DNA of 64,000 nt from Agarophyton chilense. Its lineage: Eukaryota; Rhodophyta; Florideophyceae; Gracilariales; Gracilariaceae. The position numbers and the translations under genes were made by a program. Under the pieces are notes generated by a model. That model did no database searches. It saw only the letters and a program-made list of their open reading frames with translations, and was not told the origin of the DNA. The DNA is taken from positions 1,286,218-1,350,217 of the forward strand of contig JARGXX010000079.1 of NCBI GenBank assembly GCA_030374765.1, written 5' to 3'. Shown piece by piece: positions 40,897 through 52,027 of this stretch. Within the stretch, counting starts at the first letter, position 1; each line of letters opens with the position of its first letter.

Positions 40897-40910
40897 GGTT
40901 ATGGGCCCAG
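40897..40910 (+). promoter_or_regulatory. Half-tRNA primer-binding site, family A
   Basis: GGTTATGGGCCCAG, complementary to the anticodon stem-loop (CAU anticodon) of initiator tRNA-Met rather than to a tRNA 3' end, the Drosophila copia/Ty5 type of priming. Confidence 0.85.
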
Positions 40911-41812
40911 AGGGACGACTCTTCACAGACGTCACGCTCTTCTAACACTCATTTGGATTCAAGAAGATTCCTTACTGCCACAGGTGGGCGATCTTCGACT
41001 AACGGTCATCTGGATTCAAGAAGTTAGTTTTATTTTGCGACAGACGTGTACTCTGCGGACTTCCTCCTTGGTGGCGAAAACATATCGCGTTTGTTAGTAC
41101 CCCCTTGGCACGAGACCGGGAAGTCTGCCAAAACCTGCTCTGCGTCCGTAGTGTACGGAAGTCGATGAATTGGGCTTGGAAGTGTAGGAGCAACCGTACT
41201 ACACCGCACGACTGCGCTACTTTCCCGCGAGAGGCTAGCTTGGGTCAACTGGGGGGAGTTTATCTTGACGACACCCCTCCTTGGGACGCCTCGTAGGGAC
41301 TAAAAGCGCCGGACTCTGAAGTGCGCAAAGTTCGGTAGGTAATCAAAGCGTACCTCACCTGGAGAGAGTAACCAGGGTCCAGGGGATCATCCTTTAGGGT
41401 AGCGGAGGTAGTTTCTCCCGCCAGTGCGCCCGCCTACCGCGAGCAAGTCTCAGTAGGTTCAATCAAGAAGTTTCAACCCGAAGTCGAGAAGTTTGTCTGT
41501 TCCGGGTACGCCTTCTGCCACTGCCCGTGAGTATACTCCAAGCGTGGGAGCACCCGAGCTCTGCTTGTGATCGCGTACGAGACGCGTCTCGGTGAGCGTT
41601 GCAGGCTACGTGAAAAGTCTGCGCTGTCGTCCTCGCTGTCAAACGTTGGAGTTGGAATACTTCGTTCGGGAAAGCTCGGCCATGAATTCTTCACTGCTCG
41701 TGGCCCTTTTTCTTAAACTTCCCAAAGCATTGAGTCCCTCACTCTGCTTCCCTCTACTAATTAATTTCGTTTGGTTTCCGTTCTATCTGCTTCGTGGATA
41801 ACAGACTGAAAC
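40911..41812 (+). other. Leader of copia family A (+ copy)
   Basis: About 900 bp of untranslated leader. 41371-41433 (GGTCCAGGGGATC through CCAGTGCGCCCGC) is the motif shared with family B. Confidence 0.75.
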
Positions 41813-42424
41813 ATGTCGGACACGGAGATGGAATCCGAAAGTACTACCGGGATGAAAATCCCTCGTTTTCATGGAAGGCGTGGTGATGATTATGCCCTAT
41901 GGCGCCATCGCCTTCGTGCTGCATTCCGTGTTAAAGGTGTGTGGAATGTCGTGGAATCCGATGCTGGATATTCAGCAACTACTGAAGCAACATCGGACAC
42001 TGGTGTTGACACCGCTTGCCTCATGGCCAAGCGCGAAAAGGCTTTTGGAATCATCATTTGTGCTCTTGGCGATGCTCCACTACATGTGGTTATGGATGTC
42101 CAGCGTATGCTAGCTTTGTTAGATGCACGGTATGCGTCTAATCGTACCTTTTCTAGGATCGCGGTTCAAACACAGCTGTTCCGCATGGCGTACAATGGTC
42201 AGAATATGGCTAGTTATGTGGACCAGTACACAGCTCTGTTCTCTCAATTGGTGCGTATGGGAAAAGATGCGGCTATACCGGAATCTCACAAGGCCCCGAT
42301 GTTGCTCGCTTCCATAGATCCCAACTACGCTTTGGAGACCACGTCTACGGCTCTTCGCACCAAGGACATCGCTGATCTCACATGGGATCATGTTGCTACT
42401 ACGCTCATCGATGAGTATAATGCA
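41813..42424 (+). pseudogene. gag: Copia family A gag, truncated
   Basis: ATG at 41813. About 204 codons of the gag N-terminus, aligned with the intact minus copy at 61265: HGRRG(D/E)DYALWRHRLRAA, RTKDIADLTWDHVATTLIDE. It has a 4-codon deletion (VMDVQRMLALL against VMDVDDDPARMLALL) and several substitutions, then reads on into the B LTR to a stop at 42737. No zinc knuckle, protease or integrase is left. Confidence 0.93.
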
Positions 42425-43121
42425 TGTTGGTGCAAGTGCCTATGCTGTCACAGAAAACCAAATGTGCAGGAGAGCATGGGCTGTTTTGGAGGGTGCCTCA
42501 GGAAAAGCGCATATGCGTATCAGCCGGACCTCAACGTGAACTCGTGCTGTGATTGGCTACTGCAAATACGCACCTGCAATGTGGTGTGTACAAGTGGTAT
42601 GACACTATTGGGATTTTCTGGAGTACACGTGTGTATGTTGTCTACTTGTACTATTGTGCACGCTGTTCAGGATGTCCAGCTGGTGTACTATGAACACATC
42701 TCACAAAGCGTAACGAATGTACTTGGAGAAGAGACGTGACATGTGTATTACAGGAGACTTGGTGTACTGTGCTGGAACGTGAATGTGTAGGGAGGCGGAT
42801 TGCAAGTAGTGTGTGCTGGCATACTGAATTTGTGCACACGTCAGTGTAATTATTGGCTGTGCACTGTGTGCACTGTATATTGCCTTGTTGGGCGCTGCAA
42901 TGAACATTGACTAGGGTTAGTGTCATGCTTGAATATGATTGGTAGTATTGAGTGTCCCTACTTTGTAGTCTAGGGTTTACTTTGGGTTGGAGTCTAGACA
43001 GCTGACGTTTTGAAGTAGTATATAAGTGAAAGTTTGAGCGCCTCCAAGTAAATCCAAGCCAGAGCTGGCGAACTTCCTTTTCATTCCCTCAACCTTTCCT
43101 TCAGCATTTCCCTATCCAACA
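42425..43121 (+). repeat. LTR of copia family B (5' LTR, + copy)
   Basis: 697 bp from TGTTGG to CCAACA. Contains CGCATATGCG at 42508-42517, TGATTGGCTACTGCAAAT at 42550-42567 and a TATA box near the 3' end. Confidence 0.93.
43019..43026 (+). promoter_or_regulatory. TATA box in LTR-B
   Basis: TATATAAG, about 95 bp before the LTR end, in sense orientation; conserved in all LTR-B copies in the window. Confidence 0.65.
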
Positions 43122-43135
43122 GGTTATGGGCCCAG
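43122..43135 (+). promoter_or_regulatory. Half-tRNA primer-binding site, family B
   Basis: GGTTATGGGCCCAG directly abuts the LTR end (CCAACA). It matches the anticodon arm of initiator tRNA-Met, as in family A. Confidence 0.9.
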
Positions 43136-44310
43136 CCCCGCTGACCTCTGCCGTATAGTTCGTCTCTCGCCGCTCTCCCGCACCGCCGTTCACCCGTTTC
43201 GCTGTTCTATTCTCTTCGTTTCCGCGCCGTTTCGTCGGGTGTGTGACCGTATCGTGGGTTGGTGTTGGTATTTTCTTTCGGTCTTGCGTTCCTCCCTGAG
43301 GGCGTTGTGGTGGTAGTGGTTGGACGTTATTATCGTGATTGTGTTTGGGTGCTCGTTGTTGCCCGTGTTTGTCGATCGCTATCCGTTTTGTTTGGTCTTC
43401 CTCTCTTTCGTTGTTTTGTGGATCCCTGCGTCTTGTTTGCGGGTTCTGATCTGAGAGGTTGAGGACCGTGTTTGTTGAAGTCTGGGCCTGGAGTTCTTGG
43501 CTCAGCGTTTGTGTGTGTTTGTGTGTTTGGTCTGCATCTTTGCCTGTGCGACGAGCGGTTGATCCGAGGTACTTTGGGTGATTCCTTGTACTCGGGGACG
43601 TTAGCCTGGCGGCTTGAACCAAAGCAGGTGTACTGTCAAGCGGGTTCCCCACTGGTCCTTTTAGGGCGGATAACAGTGACGGTCGAAAGATCTGGTTGAA
43701 CTTTGCGGGTGCATTTGTGGACGGGGTGCCGTGGCGCACTGCATTTGGCTGGTTGTTTGACTTTGTGTGTGAGCCCGACCTTTGTGGTTGGGCACTCGGA
43801 CTGTTGTGAACAGCATCCATAAGGAGCTTTTGATCCGCAGTACGCGGGGAGGCGACGTTTCGAAGGCTGACCTCCTTTTCAGGATCAGGCCGCGTGCGAT
43901 CTTCATTGATTGCTCGTTAGAAGCGTATCTTGGTGTTGAAGTAGCTTCGGTTTCGAGGTCGCGCTAGTTCTTGAAAGAGGCCAGAGAGGGTCAACTTGGT
44001 GAAGGCATATCTTCGGTCATCAACCATCCTCTGGAAGCCTCGTAAGGAGCAACACGCCTTCTCCTTTTGACGTGGGAGGAGGTAGACTGCAGAAAACCGT
44101 TATCTACCCAGAAGAGCTCTGGGGGCCAGGGGTCCGACCATTAGGGACGCGGGTATAGGAAGCCCTGCCAGTGCGCCCGCAGACTATTGTCTGTTCAATC
44201 TTGAAGAATTATTTGTTGTTTTTTCTTTGTTGTTGTTGTCTGTTGTTGTTGTTCACTTGTCTGTTGCTGTCAAGCCATCTCTCTCGGCCTCTTGTGACAC
44301 TTTGCACAAC
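43136..44310 (+). other. Leader of copia family B (+ copy)
   Basis: 1.17 kb, G/T-rich on the sense strand. Holds an opposite-strand ORF of 239 codons (43820-43101) also present in the minus copy, and the A/B shared leader motif at 44113-44180. Confidence 0.75.
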
Positions 44311-47018
44311 ATGGATTCGTTCAGTGGGGTGAAAATCGAAAAGCTGGTTGAGGATAACTTCCACGTATGGAAGCAGAAGATTGAGCTGCTGCTTGCACTC
44401 AAGGACCTCGACGGTCACCTCGACTCTGTTAGACCCACTGACGAAGATGAGCTGTCGACTTGGAAGAAGAAAGATGCCAAGGCCAGAGCTATTATTGGTC
44501 TCACACTCAGTGATGAGCATTTAGGTCATGTGCGGGATGCCGACAACGCTGCCGATATGTGGAAAGCCATTTGCGATGTGTTCCAACGCAAGACTGTGCT
44601 CAACAAAATCAACGCCCGACGGTCCTTCTACTCTGCCAAGATGCGTGATGATGAGAAAATGCTACAGTTCATCAACCGTGTACGTCATCTGGCATCGGAC
44701 CTGAAGTGTATGGACGTCGTCGTTGAGGAGGAGGACATCGCTATGGCCATCCTATGCGGACTTCCGGAAAGATTCGAGCACCTCATCGTGGCAATTGATA
44801 CCACGATTGGCGATCGTCAACTCACTCTAGAGTTTGTGAAGAGTCGTCTGCTGCAAGAAGAGAAGCGAATGAACGATCGTGCCAAGGAGGATCCTGGTGG
44901 AAGTGAGGCAGCTTTGGTTGGCAGGCAGTCGCGATGGAAGAACATCGAGTGTCATTATTGTCATAAGAAGGGTCATATCCGGAGGAACTGTTTCAAGAAG
45001 CAACGTGATGGGGCTAACAGGAATCAGGTCGATGCTGCTCACACAACTGTCAATACTGAGCTCAGCGATGAGCGAGGTACGGGTGGCAACGACTCTGACT
45101 TTGTATGTCTCATTGCTACTGGCTCTGATAAAGCCACGAACAGTGACTGGATTGTTGACTCTGGTGCTACTGCCCACATGACTTTTGACGAATCCATGTT
45201 CCAAACATATGATAGTAAGGTGTCTTCTGGCGTTAGCATCGGTAATGATTCCAAACTAGAGTCTGTTGGTCACGGTAGTGTGGAGCTTGATCTGATTGTG
45301 GAAGGGTCCAAACGAAAGTGCCAGCTGAAGCAAGTTGTTCATGTACCGAATTTAAGGTACCATTTGCTTTCTGTATCGGCGATTTGTGATGTGGGGTGCA
45401 AAGTAGTGTTTGAAAAAGAGAAGGTATGTGTATACAAGGGGTCAAAAGTGGTTGCCTTGGGGCGCCGCGTCAAAGGCCTATTCTATCTTTGCACTGCTGC
45501 ACACCAGTGTCCAGATGTAAACAGCGCACTTGTGTCGGACTTGTCACTATGGCATGCTCGAATGGCTCATGTGAATGTGGATGGTATCAAGCATATGGCT
45601 CGAAACAAGGTTGTGTCAGGGCTCAATGTAGACGCTGCGCAGGATTCAGATGTGTGTGGCTCATGTGTAGTAGGAAAAGCAACCCGTGCTCCGACTCCCA
45701 AGCAAGGGGGGGAACGAGCAAAACACGTACTGGAACTTGTTCACTCCGATGTGTCAGGTCCAGTAAGTGTGAAATCCTTGGGAGGCTCGCACTACTTCGT
45801 CACATTCATCGATGATCACAGTCGTTTCTGCTTCTTCTACATGCTCAAAACTAAGGATGAGGTGTTCCAGATGTTCTTAAGGTGGCTCAAGTTTGTTCAA
45901 AACCAAACTGGCAGACAAGTGAAAACCATCACCGCACGTGAGAGTGTGCTCAAAGCATTGCGCACTGACAACGGTGGTGAATATCTGTCATATCGTTTTA
46001 CCAAAGAACTTGAACGTCACGGTATTGAGCATCAGCGAACTGTGCCTTACAATCCTCAGCAGAATGGACTTGCCGAACGGTTCAACCGCACACTCATGGA
46101 CTTGGCCAGATCGATGTTATGTCACAAGAAATTGCCAAAGCACTTTTGGGCTGAGGCACTGAATGTTGCAGTGTATGTGCGCAACCGTGTGACTTGCAAA
46201 GCTCTTCCAAGTAGTGTGACACCATATGAACTGTGGCACGGTCAGAAGCCTGATGTGAGCAACCTGCGTGTGTTTGGGAGCCGATGCTGGTACAAGGTTG
46301 TGGATCATAAGCTGAAGAAGCTAGAGGAGCGTGGTGTGGAAGCTATCTTTATTGGGTACACCCCAGGGTCTCACGGATACAAGTTGTGGGACTCTGAAAA
46401 GAAAAAGGTGATTGTGTCAAGAGATGTACGGTTTGATGAGTTTTCGGGCTCAGACAACCAGTTTAGCTATGAGGAAGAGGACTACGCAGACATTGACTTT
46501 AGTAATATGTCTAGTCCACATGATACCTCTACATCTGACACATCTAGTGGACCCAGCGATGATGACCCTTCTGCGCCTTTGCCTGACTCTGATGATGCTT
46601 CTGACAGCTCTGTTGATGATTCCGCAGCTGATACACCAGTTGAGCCTGTAGTGCATGAGACACAACCTGTTCGTAGGTCCACGCGTGAACGTAGGAAGCC
46701 GAGCTCATGGTGGCGTGCAACTGCTCTACTCACTGCCAGTGATGACACCCCGTCGTCATATGATGATGCTGTGTCACGTCCTGATTCCGAAGCATGGAAG
46801 AAGGCAATGAAGAGTGAGTACCAGTCACTAATTGAGCATGACACATGGGACTTAGTGCCAAGGCCAGCAGACAGCAACGTGATTTCGTCCAAGTGGGTGT
46901 ATGTGCAGAAGTATGAAGCAGTACCATCTGGTGAACCAACTATCAGGTACAAGGCTCGTATGGTTGCTAGAGGATTCCTGCAGATCGAGGGTGTTGACTT
47001 TTCTGAAACATATGCACC
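44311..47018 (+). pseudogene. Copia family B gag-pol, truncated in RT
   Basis: ATG at 44311 (MDSFSGVKIE). About 902 codons without a stop: gag; CCHC zinc knuckle at ~211-226 (CHYCHKKGHIRRNC); protease DSGATAHM at ~283; integrase zinc finger (LWHARMAH ... CGSC) ~413-450; integrase core D (HSDVSG, ~478), D (RTDNGGEY, ~551) and E (AERFNRT, ~587); then an acidic linker and the RT start (SSKWVYVQKYE, ARMVARGFLQ). It then runs into an inverted LTR and stops at 47166. RT catalytic site and RNase H are missing. Confidence 0.95.
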
Positions 47019-47718
47019 TGTTGATGGAAAGGGAAAAGCTGAAGGAAAGGTTGAGGGAATGAAAAGGAAGTTCGCCAGCTCTGGCTTGGATTTACTTGGA
47101 GGCGCTCAAACTTTCACTTATATACTACTTCAAAACGTCAGCTGTCTAGACTCCAACCCAAAGTAAACCCTAGACTACAAAGCAGGGACACTCAATACTA
47201 CCAATCATATTCAAGCATGACATTAACCCTAGTCAATGTTCATTGCAGCGCACAACAAGGCAATATACAGTGCACACAGTGCACAGCCCATAATTACACT
47301 GACGTGTGCACAAATTCAATATGCCAGCACACACTACTTGCAATCCGCCTCCATACACATTCACGTTCCAGCACAGTACACAAAGTCTCCTGTAATACAC
47401 ATGTCACGTCTCTTCTCCAAGTACATTCGTTACACCTTGTGAGATGTGTTCATAGTACACCAGCTGGACAGGTTGAACAGCGTGCACAGTAGTACAAGTA
47501 GACCACGTACACACGTGTACCACAGACAAACCCAACAGTGCCATACCACTTGTACACACCGCATTGCATGTGCACATTTGCAGTAGCCAATCACAGCCCG
47601 AGTTCACGTTGAGATCCGACTGACACGCATATGCGCTTTTCCAGAGGCACCCTCCAAAACAGCCCATGCTCCCCTGCACTTTTGGTTTTCAGTGACAGCA
47701 CAGGGTCAACACCCAACA
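47019..47718 (-). repeat. LTR-B in inverted orientation at the RT breakpoint
   Basis: 700 bp. Left flank is family B (+) reverse transcriptase, right flank is family A (-) pol, so it is not an intact element end. The first bases TGTTG are also the RT sequence at that point (GCACCTGTTGTTAAG in the intact copy), a 5-bp junction homology. The 5-bp flanks (GCACC and GCAGA) are not a target duplication. Confidence 0.88.
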
Positions 47719-50308
47719 GCAGATGTATCAAGGTCATCAGCAGCACTTTCGTCATCACTTTCGGAATCCTGTGCATCGTCTTCATTGCTGCCGGAGTCTG
47801 ACTCCGACTGCCTGAGTGCTGGAATCAGGTGCGAGGATCCGTCGTGAACCACCTCCTCCTCAACATTATCGACGGAGAAGGTATCCGATTCGTCATCAAT
47901 GCTATCACATAATCCCATATCAGAGCTATAGTCAGCATCTGACGCACTTTCATCATCCATGTAGTTGGCAAGAGATGATGCGCCAGGGAACTTGGATTCA
48001 TCAAAAGTAACATGTCGTGACTCAATAATACGCCGAGTACCGTCATTATCAACGACGAGTACCTTGTACACACCATGCTCAAGAGTCTCCAAGTACACTC
48101 CCTCAAGTGCACGAGACTCGAACTTGGGTCCACGCGGAGTCCTTAGCACGAATGCAGTGCATCCAAACACACGCACGTGCTTCAACAAAGGTTTATTTCC
48201 AGTTACCAGAAAGTAGGGACTGTTGTTAACAGTAGAATGTTGCACTCGATTACGCACAAAGATAACATGTTTCAGCGCATATGGCCACAAACATTCTGGT
48301 AGATCGGCTTGGATCAGCAACGATCGAGCAGCTTCCACCATGGTACGATTGATGCGCTCAGCTATAGCGTTGTGTTCGGGGGTGTATGGAGCAGAGAAAG
48401 AAGTGAGGCCATGTTCTGCTGCCAAGTTCTCTTGCAGGGCAATATATTCTTCTGCACCGTCCGAGTGCAAACTTTTGATATGCACTCCTCCAAGCTGCTC
48501 AAACTTGCCGGAGCACTGCGATGGATCACCAGACCTAGGAACACATACCGTGAGTGATCATCGAGGAATGTACATGCATATTGAAACTTGTCCGGAAAAG
48601 ACTTTTCCAGAGGACCTACAATATCCGAGTGCACAATGTCACCAACCGCGGATGCATGTTCAAAGTGACCTGGGAACGGAAGCTTATGAGCCTTGCCAAG
48701 TCGACATGCTCGGCATACCTCCTCCATGTCACACAAGTGCGGCACTCCATCTGCGTACTTGTGTACATGTTGCAGATCACGTTGGTTGATGTGAGCCAGT
48801 CGTCGGTGCCACAGTTGAGTCTCCGTAGACTTAGTCGAAAGCGCAAGTTCCACACCAGCATGCCCTAAAGGTTGAGGCAGTGTGTACATGCGAGATACCT
48901 TGTCACGATCACCAATGCCCACCTCAAAACCATTTGACTCTAGCGTCAAACGTACACTGTGACGACCGAAGGGCGACTCAATACCTTTGTCGGCCAAACA
49001 ACCGGTTGAAACCAAGTTGTATCCCAGAGCGGGAGTCAGTAGGGCATCACTCAGACGTATGTTCGCATTGTCCAAAGGAATGATCACCTCTCCGCGTTGT
49101 TTAGATACAACAGATGTGTTATCGGCAAGCATCACTGTCCTTTCGTCGCAAGGTTCAAGTGAACCGGGCACGAACGCACAAACAGAATGGAAGCAATGTA
49201 CTGTCGCACCGCTGTCTGCGTAGGTACTCAGGTCATTCGGCGGAACTATAGTGGTCCTTTCCACAGTTGCACCAGCAATTTCGATTTTGCCAGACTTTCC
49301 AGAAGACTTGCTCGAGGCGCTTCTACCACTACTGCCACCCATTCGCTTGGGTTGTGGCGACAGTTTATCGAGGATACTCTGCGGCAAGTGGTTGTCCGGG
49401 TTGTCCGGATTCATAAAGCAACGATCTTGTGTGTGTCCATCGCGATCACAGAAGTCGCAATGATGTCCATTGCTCGATCCAGAACGATCAAATGATGACG
49501 ATCTCAAGGCGGCAGCAAGTGCACGAGCAGTAGACTCAATGTCGGAGTGACCATCAGACTCCTCATCTTCGTTGTTTGCACTACTGCGGGTACGATTAGT
49601 CGATTCAGAATGTTGACCAGATTTTTTCCTCCCCTTCTTCTTGCGACGTGAACTACGTCCAGACGGCCTTGCAGACACCTGTTTCGCGTTGTATTCATCT
49701 ATGAGGGTCGTGGCCACGTAGTCCCATGTGAGCTCAGCGATATCCTTGGTTCGAAGAGCTGCAGCAGTAGACTCCAGTGTGCAATTGGGATCAATAGAAG
49801 CAAGTAACATGGGAGCTTTGTGTGACTCCGGTACTGCCGCATCCTTCCCCTTGCGCTCTAACTGAGCAAATAACGCCGTGTACTGGTCCACATAGCCTGA
49901 CATATTCTGACCATTGTATCCCATACGGAATAGTTGAGTCTGCATAGCAATTCTGGATACAGTACGATTGGACGCATACCGTGCATCAAGTAGTGCGAGC
50001 ATGCGCGCCGGGTCGTCGTCGACATCCATGACCACACGAAGTGGCGCATCACCCAAGGCGCATATTATGATTCCACATGCCTTCTCGCGCTTTGCGACAA
50101 CTCGAGCGCTATCAATAGCGGTATCCGATGTTGCTTCAGTAGTTGCTGAATATCCAGAATCGGATTCCACAACGTTCCACACACCTTTAACACGGCATGC
50201 AGCACGAAGGCGATGGCGCCATAGGGCATAATCCTCACCACGCCTTCCATGAAAACGAGGGATTTTCATCCCGGTAGTACTTTCGGATTCCATTTCCGTG
50301 TCCGACAT
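47706..50308 (-). pseudogene. Copia family A gag-PR-IN, copy 1, with internal deletion
   Basis: ATG at 50308. Same protein as the copy at 61265-58638 (gag, CCHC knuckle, DSGA protease, integrase) but a deletion of about 40 bp near 48509 within the integrase core region (relative to the second copy) shifts the frame, splitting it into two ORFs (50308-48362 and 48485-47706). The 3' end is cut by LTR-B, so RT and RNase H are absent. Confidence 0.93.
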
Positions 50309-51208
50309 ATTTCAGTCTGTTATCCACGAAGCAGATAGAACGAAACCAAACGAAATTATTTAGTAGAGGGAAGCAGAGTGAGGGACTCAATGCCTTGGGA
50401 AGTTTAAGAAAAAGGGCCACGAGCAGTGATGAATTCGTGGCCGAGCTTGCCCGAACGGAGTATCCCAACTCAAACGTTCGACAGCGAGGACGACAGCGGA
50501 GACTTTTGACGTAGCCTGCAACGCTCACCGAGACGCGTCTCGTACGCGATCACAAGCGGAGCTCGGGTGCTCCCACGCTTGGAGTATACTCAAGGGCAGT
50601 GGCAGAAGGCGTACCCGGAACAGACAAACTTCTCGACTTCGGGTTGAAACTTCTTGATTGAACCTACCGAGACTTGCTCGAGGTAGGCGGGCGCACTGGC
50701 GGGAGAAACTACCTCCGCTACCCTAAAGGATGATCCCCTGGACCCTGGTTACTCTCTCCAGGTGAGGTAGGCTTTGATTACCTACCGAACTCTGCGCACT
50801 TCAGAGTCAGGCGCTTTTAGTCCCTACGAGGCGTCCCAAGGAGGGGTGTCGTCAAGATACACTTCCCCCAGTTGACCCAAGCTAGCCTCTTGCGGGAAAG
50901 TAGCGCGGTCGTGCGGTGTAGTACGGTTGCTCCTACACTTCCAAGCCCAATTCATCAACCTCCGTACTCTACGGACGGAGAGCAGGATTTGGCAGACTTC
51001 CCGGTCTCGTGCCAAGGGGGTACTAACAAACGCGATATGTTTTCGCCACCAAGGAGGAAGTCCGCAGGGTACACGCCTGTCGCAAAACAAAATAGCTTCT
51101 TGAATCCAGATGAGCGTTAGTCGTAGATCGCGCACCTGTCGCAGTAGGGAATCTTCTTGAATCCAAATAAATGTTAGTAGAGCGTGACGTCTGCGAAGAG
51201 TCGACGCT
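50309..51208 (-). other. Leader of copia family A, copy 1
   Basis: About 900 bp between gag ATG and primer site; the A/B shared motif is at 50688-50750. Short ORFs only. Confidence 0.7.
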
Positions 51209-51222
51209 CTGGGCCCATAACC
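51209..51222 (-). promoter_or_regulatory. Half-tRNA primer-binding site, family A copy 1
   Basis: CTGGGCCCATAACC on the + strand, the same 14-mer as in the other copies. Confidence 0.85.
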
Positions 51223-51895
51223 TCACAACGTGAGCGCAGGTAAGGTAAAGGAAAAGGAAGAAGAGGGGGAAAAGACGAGAAGAAGACAAAAATAAAAGAA
51301 GAGAAATAAAGGAAGGTAGTCAGCCTTGACAATTTACTTCGATCGTTGGCGACCGTCATTGAAAACTATACCTACCTGGCACGCAGTTCCGCCGCCGGTG
51401 CTGACCGTCGGCGGGTCACCCACGTCTCACACCTTGCCACTGTGCGACGAGGAGTTGCGCGCCAAAACAATTTTAAACATGAAGCATATCAAATAAAAAC
51501 TCAAAAAATCATCCAAAGTGGTGCGCCAGTGCAAACCACCCCGCGCACCCCAGATTCGGCTGTTACGGCCAAACCCCGTATCCAGCCCACATTCGCACAT
51601 TCTCTCCAACTGCATAGCCCGTGCTCATTCAGCGCTCTCGTCCAATCAAATCGCTCCACTTGGGCCGAAGCCCCAACACGCCCCATTAGAACCAGACCAC
51701 TTGTCCATACCACGTTGCATGAGGGCATTTGCAGTAGCCAATCAGATGGCCGTTTCACGTTGAGATTGAGATGAGGCGCATATGCGTTTTTCCGCGGAGG
51801 GTGCCCAAAAGTGCTCATGCTTAAATCCACTTTTTGTTTTCCACAATTTCCAACACTCCAAAGGGCTTGGGGGCACAGTCGACCAAACCTCAACA
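51223..51895 (-). repeat. LTR of copia family A, copy 1
   Basis: About 673 bp; sense start TGTTGAG at 51895. Pairs with 62180-62854 in the tandem block and with 40225-40896 in inverted orientation. Confidence 0.82.
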
Positions 51896-52027
51896 GTCCT
51901 TTCCACAGTTGCACCAGCAATTTCGATTTTGCCAGATTTTCCAGAAGACTTGCTCGAGGCGCTTCTACCACTACTGCCACCCATTCGCTTGGGTTGTGGC
52001 CACAGTTTATCGAGGATACTCTGCGGC
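51896..52027 (-). pseudogene. Scrap of a second family-A gag
   Basis: 132 bp matching the gag segment SPQPKRMGGSSGRSASS through GATVER. The family-A LTR begins exactly after GGAAAGGAC in this gag, so one A element has inserted into another A copy. Confidence 0.85.

Larger units (their letters stand above)
40225..42424 (+). mobile_element. Copia family A, 5' fragment (+ strand)
   Basis: LTR, primer-binding site, leader and the first ~204 codons of gag. The element is cut at ATAATGCA|TGTTGG, where copia family B is inserted or joined; its continuation (rest of gag, pol, 3' LTR) is not found on this strand in the window. Confidence 0.9.
42425..47018 (+). mobile_element. Copia family B, 5' part (+ strand)
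   Basis: 5' LTR (697 bp), primer site, ~1.17-kb leader and gag-pol up to the beginning of reverse transcriptase. It is cut within RT at GCACC|TGTTG, where an LTR of the same family follows in the opposite orientation. Nearly identical, inverted, to 54055-58650. Confidence 0.93.

Noticed and set aside
43101-43820. Antisense leader ORF as an annotated gene
   Set aside because: Listed only as a finding: the two copies are too similar for conservation to be evidence, and the composition is low-complexity.
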